Source: JBBDXS01 sp964418365 (GTDB lineage Bacteria; Chloroflexota; Dehalococcoidia; DSTF01; RBG-16-68-14). From it: 9,183 bases of DNA. This document shows positions 6,186 through 9,183 of the stretch, in pieces. Position 1 is the stretch's first letter. Each line of letters begins with the position of its first letter. The notes beneath the pieces were generated by a model that worked only from the letters and a program-made list of their open reading frames with translations, had not been told where the DNA came from and did not search any database. The DNA lies in contig CAYQLM010000109.1 in NCBI GenBank assembly GCA_964418365.1, positions 1 to 9,183 of the forward strand. Direction: 5' to 3'. The translations under genes were made by a program, and so were the position numbers.

Positions 6186-6216
6186 CGACTGTCGGGCAGG
6201 AGCGCACCCGATGTCG
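6186..6216 (-). terminator. Terminator-like hairpin in the leader (possible attenuator)
   Basis: On the minus strand CGAC-a-TCGGG (6216-6207) pairs with CCCGA-ca-GTCG (6196-6186), giving 9 bp with a small internal loop and a 10-nt apical loop. The next bases are TTTCGTTTCG, an interrupted T-tract. It lies between the small leader ORF and the nucleotidyltransferase gene, where an attenuator would be expected. The broken U-tract makes its strength uncertain. Confidence 0.45.
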
Positions 6217-6234
6217 AGCGGAGGTAGCCTAAGG

Positions 6235-6282
6235 CTAGACCGCCCGGACCTCGGGGCGCATCAGGGAAGTAGCTGTACGCAT
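6235..6282 (-). CDS. Putative 15-codon leader peptide (MRTATSLMRPEVRAV)
   Basis: A tiny ORF starts at ATG 6282 and ends at TAG 6237-6235. Its ribosome binding site, AGGAGGTG 6 nt before the ATG, is among the best in the window. It begins about 28 nt after the predicted transcript start. The stop codon lies inside the hairpin TAGCC-TTA-GGCTA (6237-6225), so a ribosome on this ORF would prevent that stem from forming. Leader peptides of this kind control many antibiotic-resistance and amino-acid genes by translation-coupled attenuation. The peptide has no run of one amino acid and no arrest motif I can identify. Translation is inferred only from the ribosome binding site. Confidence 0.55.
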   Translation of the reverse strand: MRTATSLMRPEVRAV

Positions 6283-6317
6283 GGGATGCACCTCCTGTAG
6301 GGATGAACGTTGTTCGG

Positions 6318-6326
6318 AGTATAGCA
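6318..6326 (-). promoter_or_regulatory. Extended -10 promoter (TGCTATACT) for leader peptide and nucleotidyltransferase
   Basis: The minus strand reads TGC followed by TATACT, an extended -10 with 5 of 6 matches to TATAAT. There is no good -35 at 16-18 bp, which extended -10 promoters tolerate. The transcript would start near 6311, giving an untranslated leader of about 170 nt before the TTG at 6138. It faces away from the tRNA–tuf promoter. Confidence 0.55.
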
Positions 6327-6359
6327 CGGGTCAAGAGGTCAGGCCCGATTCTAGGTCGC

Positions 6360-6389
6360 TTGACTTGTCAGAATCCACTTCCCTATACT
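6360..6389 (+). promoter_or_regulatory. Sigma70-type promoter of the tRNA–tuf–rpmG–secE–nusG operon
   Basis: TTGACT (6360-6365), an 18-bp spacer and TATACT (6384-6389) match the housekeeping consensus in 5 of 6 positions each. Transcription would start near 6396, about 80 nt before the first tRNA. It is the only strong plus-strand promoter I find before tuf. Confidence 0.8.
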
Positions 6390-6400
6390 AGATGGCGAAG

Positions 6401-6425
6401 CCCCGATGTCGGGGGCGTTGTTTTG
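6401..6425 (+). terminator. Small hairpin with T-rich tail right after the tRNA-operon promoter
   Basis: CCCCG-ATGT-CGGGG (6401-6414) is followed by GGCGTTGTTTTGTTAG. It lies within about 30 nt of the predicted transcript start, so it could be an early pause or attenuator, or a processing or stability hairpin of the tRNA precursor. The T-tract is interrupted, so termination is doubtful. The stretch 6426-6475 holds a second hairpin, CGGGG-TCGTTCA-CCCCG, and no coding sequence. Confidence 0.35.
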
Positions 6426-6475
6426 TTAGGCCCCTGGCTTCGGCTCGGGGTCGTTCACCCCGACGGAGGAGCCAG

Positions 6476-6551
6476 GCCCGCGTGGCGCAACGGTAGCGCA
6501 ACCGATTTGTAATCGGTAGGTTGGTGGGTTCGAATCCCCTCGCGGGCTCCA
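6476..6551 (+). tRNA. tRNA-Thr(TGT)
   Basis: A 76-nt cloverleaf including encoded CCA. The acceptor arm GCCCGCG pairs with CGCGGGC (6541-6547). The anticodon stem ACCGA/TCGGT holds loop TTTGTAA with anticodon TGT, and the T arm carries GGTTCGAATCC. The discriminator is T. It is the first gene of the tuf operon. Confidence 0.96.
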
Positions 6552-6559
6552 CCGCTCAA

Positions 6560-6647
6560 GGAGGGGTGCGTGAGCGGCTAAAACGAGCGGTCTGTAAAAT
6601 CGCTGCCCTGACGGGCTACGCAGGTTCGAATCCTGCCCCCTCCACCA
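6560..6647 (+). tRNA. tRNA-Tyr(GTA)
   Basis: An 88-nt class II tRNA including encoded CCA. Acceptor GGAGGGG pairs with CCCCTCC, with discriminator A. The anticodon stem GCGGT/ATCGC encloses CTGTAAA, anticodon GTA. The long variable arm (about 6603-6620, CTGCCCTGACGGGCTACG) is typical of tyrosine tRNAs. It follows tRNA-Thr(TGT) by 8 nt. Confidence 0.96.
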
Positions 6648-6731
6648 GCGAGAGTTGACGCCGGACGCCCGAAGGGCCAAGATTTAGGAAAGTCTCGGCG
6701 AACTGGAGCCGGCTTCCGGCGCGAGGAGTGC
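6648..6731 (+). other. 84-nt spacer where the glycine tRNA of the related cluster would lie
   Basis: The spacer contains two short hairpins (GCCC-GAA-GGGC, and GCCGG-CTT-CCGGC near 6708-6720) and a TTGACG with no good -10 at the right distance. I find no T-loop motif or cloverleaf, so there is no intact or obviously decayed tRNA. It may simply be a processing spacer. Confidence 0.5.
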
Positions 6732-6807
6732 GCCCACATAGCTCAGTTGGCAGAGCACGCCCTTGGTAAGGGCGAGGTCTCCGGTTCGAGTCCGGATGTG
6801 GGCTCCA
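6732..6807 (+). tRNA. tRNA-Thr(GGT)
   Basis: A 76-nt cloverleaf with encoded CCA. Acceptor GCCCACA pairs with TGTGGGC (6797-6803). The anticodon stem CGCCC/GGGCG holds loop TTGGTAA, anticodon GGT, and the T arm contains GGTTCGAGTCC. It lies 77 nt before tuf, as thrT does before tufB in enterobacteria. Confidence 0.96.
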
Positions 6808-6884
6808 TCATTGAGTAGGGCGCCCGCAGCGCCGGGAGCAATTGCCCAGGGGGTACCTGGCACAGGAAACAAGGAGGAACGGGA

Positions 6885-8084
<1,200 letters not shown>

Positions 8085-8085
8085 C

Positions 8086-8250
8086 GTGGCCAAGAAAGAA
8101 GATCGTAACGTCGTGACGCTCTCCTGCACGGAGTGTAAGGAGCGGAACTACGCCACGTCCAAGAACCGCCGCAATGACGCCGACCGCCTGGAGTTGAAGA
8201 AGTACTGCCCACGTTGCCGGCGCCACCGCGCCCACCGTGAGGTACGCTGA
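8086..8250 (+). CDS. rpmG: 50S ribosomal protein bL33 (zinc-ribbon form)
   Basis: This 54-aa large-subunit protein reads VTLSCTECKERNYATSKN near its start and LELKKYCPRCRRH near its end. The two CxxC pairs (C14/C17 and C41/C44) make it the zinc-binding C+ paralogue type. Its start is GTG at 8086, one base after the tuf stop. The end of tuf supplies GGAG four bases upstream, so translation is probably coupled. bL33 next to secE and nusG is a common arrangement in many bacteria. Confidence 0.95.
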   Translation: MAKKEDRNVVTLSCTECKERNYATSKNRRNDADRLELKKYCPRCRRHRAHREVR

Positions 8251-8262
8251 AGGGACAAGACC

Positions 8263-8577
8263 ATGAGCCGAGCGATGCGACGGCACCCCGTTCTGGAGAC
8301 CAAGCCTTCTGGTCGTCCGGCCCGCGCGCCCGGTATCCGCCCTGGTGGCACCCGCCGTCCGCAGCAGGGCCGCGAGAGCCGGGGCGTCATGGCGATCCTG
8401 CGCCCGCGCTGGGCCGAAGAGATCGTCGCGGAGCTCCGTAAGGTGACCTGGCCATCTCGAGAGGAGACCTGGTACCTCACTGTCGTCGTCCTCGTCGTCG
8501 CCGGCATAGCCGGACTGTTTCTCGGTGGTATCGACATCTTCTTCAACTGGGCAATCAACCGCACCCTGCTTCGCTGA
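8263..8577 (+). CDS. secE: Preprotein translocase subunit SecE, single TM
   Basis: SecE clamps SecY in the SecYEG protein-export channel of the inner membrane. The 104-aa protein carries the family signature EIVAELRKVTWPSREET at about 52-68, the amphipathic helix lying on the membrane, followed by one TM helix (about 70-92, WYLTVVVLVVAGIAGLFLGG) and a short tail ending FFNWAINRTLL. The first 45 residues are an Arg/Pro/Gly-rich, probably disordered cytoplasmic extension. A second Met at residue 43 (MAILRPRW) could be an alternative start giving a minimal SecE of about 60 aa. ATG 8263 has AAGGGA upstream (8250-8255) and is preferred. Its stop shares one base with the nusG start. Confidence 0.94.
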   Translation: MSRAMRRHPVLETKPSGRPARAPGIRPGGTRRPQQGRESRGVMAILRPRWAEEIVAELRKVTWPSREETWYLTVVVLVVAGIAGLFLGGIDIFFNWAINRTLLR

Positions 8578-9183
8578 TGGTGACACAACCGAACGATCGC
8601 CGGGTCTCTGCTCCGGTAGAGGCAGCGGCTGAAAAAGATACGCGTCGCGCCATCCCCACGGAGGAAGAGGCGTTTCAGGAAGGACGCGTCTGGTACATCA
8701 TCCACACGTACTCCGGTCACGAAAACAAGGTGAAGACCAACCTCGAGCACCGCATCGCGTCGATGGACGCGCAAGACCTCGTCTACCGCGTCGTGGTGCC
8801 TACTGAGGACGAGATCGAGATCCGCGACGGCCAGCGGCGCACGGTATCCAAAAAGATCTTCCCCGGCTACATCCTCGTCCAGATGATCGAGCTCAAGGAA
8901 GACGATCCGGAGTCGAACCGCGCCTGGTTCGTCGTGCGCAACACGCCTGGCGTCACCGGCTTCGTCGGTTCCGGCACGCGGCCCGTTCCGCTGGAGCCGG
9001 AAGAGGTGCGCCGTATCCTCCGCCAGATGCGCGTCGAGGAGCCGAAGATCAAGGTCGGCTTCGCCATCGGCCAGAGCGTGCGCATCGTCGATGGGCCGTT
9101 CCAGGACTTCGTCAGCCAGGTGGACGAGCTCAACCTGGAGAAGGGCAAGGTGAAGGTGCTCGTCTCCTTCTTCGGCCGCGAGA
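8577..9183 (+). CDS. nusG: Transcription termination/antitermination factor NusG, 3'-truncated by window edge
   Basis: NusG binds RNA polymerase to prevent or promote pausing, and links it to Rho or ribosomal protein S10. The visible 202 residues begin at ATG 8577 (TGATG overlap with secE) and remain open at the right edge. About 37 residues of charged, probably disordered extension precede the NGN domain, which starts at VWYIIHTYSGHENKV and continues with VVVPTEDEIEIRDG, KKIFPGYILVQM and the family motif WFVVRNTPGVTGFVGSG. The KOW region follows as GQSVRIVDGPFQDF, ending near VKVLVSFFGRE. Only a few residues should be missing. The downstream genes expected in most bacteria, rplK and rplA, lie outside the window. 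Confidence 0.96.
   Translation, partial: MVTQPNDRRVSAPVEAAAEKDTRRAIPTEEEAFQEGRVWYIIHTYSGHENKVKTNLEHRIASMDAQDLVYRVVVPTEDEIEIRDGQRRTVSKKIFPGYILVQMIELKEDDPESNRAWFVVRNTPGVTGFVGSGTRPVPLEPEEVRRILRQMRVEEPKIKVGFAIGQSVRIVDGPFQDFVSQVDELNLEKGKVKVLVSFFGRE

Noticed and set aside
5488..6300. 270-aa plus-strand ORF opposite the nucleotidyltransferase gene
   Set aside because: The sequence is Arg/Ala/Gly-rich without motifs, while the minus strand shows clear nucleotidyltransferase motifs and a good start site.
6426..6680. 84-aa minus-strand ORF with WWRGQDSNLRSPSG and GDSNPPTYRL
   Set aside because: This is the antisense translation of the tRNA-Thr and tRNA-Tyr genes, a well-known false protein pattern in databases.
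6654..6683. TTGACG as a possible internal promoter before tRNA-Thr(GGT)
   Set aside because: No acceptable -10 lies at 16-18 bp spacing.
6675..6702. AGGAAAGTC resembling the start of RNase P RNA
   Set aside because: Only about nine bases match, and none of the other conserved RNase P RNA regions follow in the 84-nt spacer.

Overview
The window is GC-rich bacterial chromosome. It is built around a translation and transcription core cluster, tRNA-Thr/tRNA-Tyr/tRNA-Thr–tuf–rpmG–secE–nusG. The Thr- and Pro-rich linker of a LysM protein, the GC-rich codon use and the mix of neighbours suggest a Chloroflexota-like organism. That taxonomic guess is inference; a 16S, EF-Tu or NusG tree would decide it.

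Plus strand, from about 6360 to the right edge: a clear sigma70-type promoter (TTGACT, 18 bp, TATACT) reads into tRNA-Thr(TGT), tRNA-Tyr(GTA) and tRNA-Thr(GGT). These are followed by EF-Tu, ribosomal protein bL33, the SecE translocase subunit and the start of NusG, which runs off the window. Spacing is tight, and secE and nusG share one base (TGATG), so this looks like one transcript. The order resembles the enterobacterial thrU-tyrU-glyT-thrT-tufB cluster without its glycine tRNA.

Minus strand, 6330 to 5440: a divergent promoter drives a 213-aa protein resembling aminoglycoside nucleotidyltransferases, which starts at TTG. Before it comes a structured leader of about 170 nt holding a 15-codon ORF with an excellent ribosome binding site and several hairpins, one of them terminator-like. 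This looks like an attenuation leader and is the most interesting regulatory signal in the window. A perfect 17-bp-arm hairpin follows the gene.

Minus strand, 5400 to the left edge: rplJ (uL10) and rplL (bL12), the ribosomal stalk genes, lie apart from and opposite to the tuf–nusG cluster. They have their own L10-leader-like RNA and an intrinsic terminator just upstream of rplJ, consistent with L10 autoregulation by attenuation. Then, all codirectional and closely packed, come a zinc-finger/TM/LysM protein, a two-TM protein of unknown function, RadC (overlapping its upstream neighbour by 8 bp), a 614-aa DUF262–DUF1524 (GmrSD-type) nuclease of visibly lower GC, and a HAD/Cof-type hydrolase cut by the left edge. 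The GmrSD-like gene is probably a horizontally acquired anti-phage or type IV restriction gene that entered a housekeeping operon without disrupting its direction or spacing.
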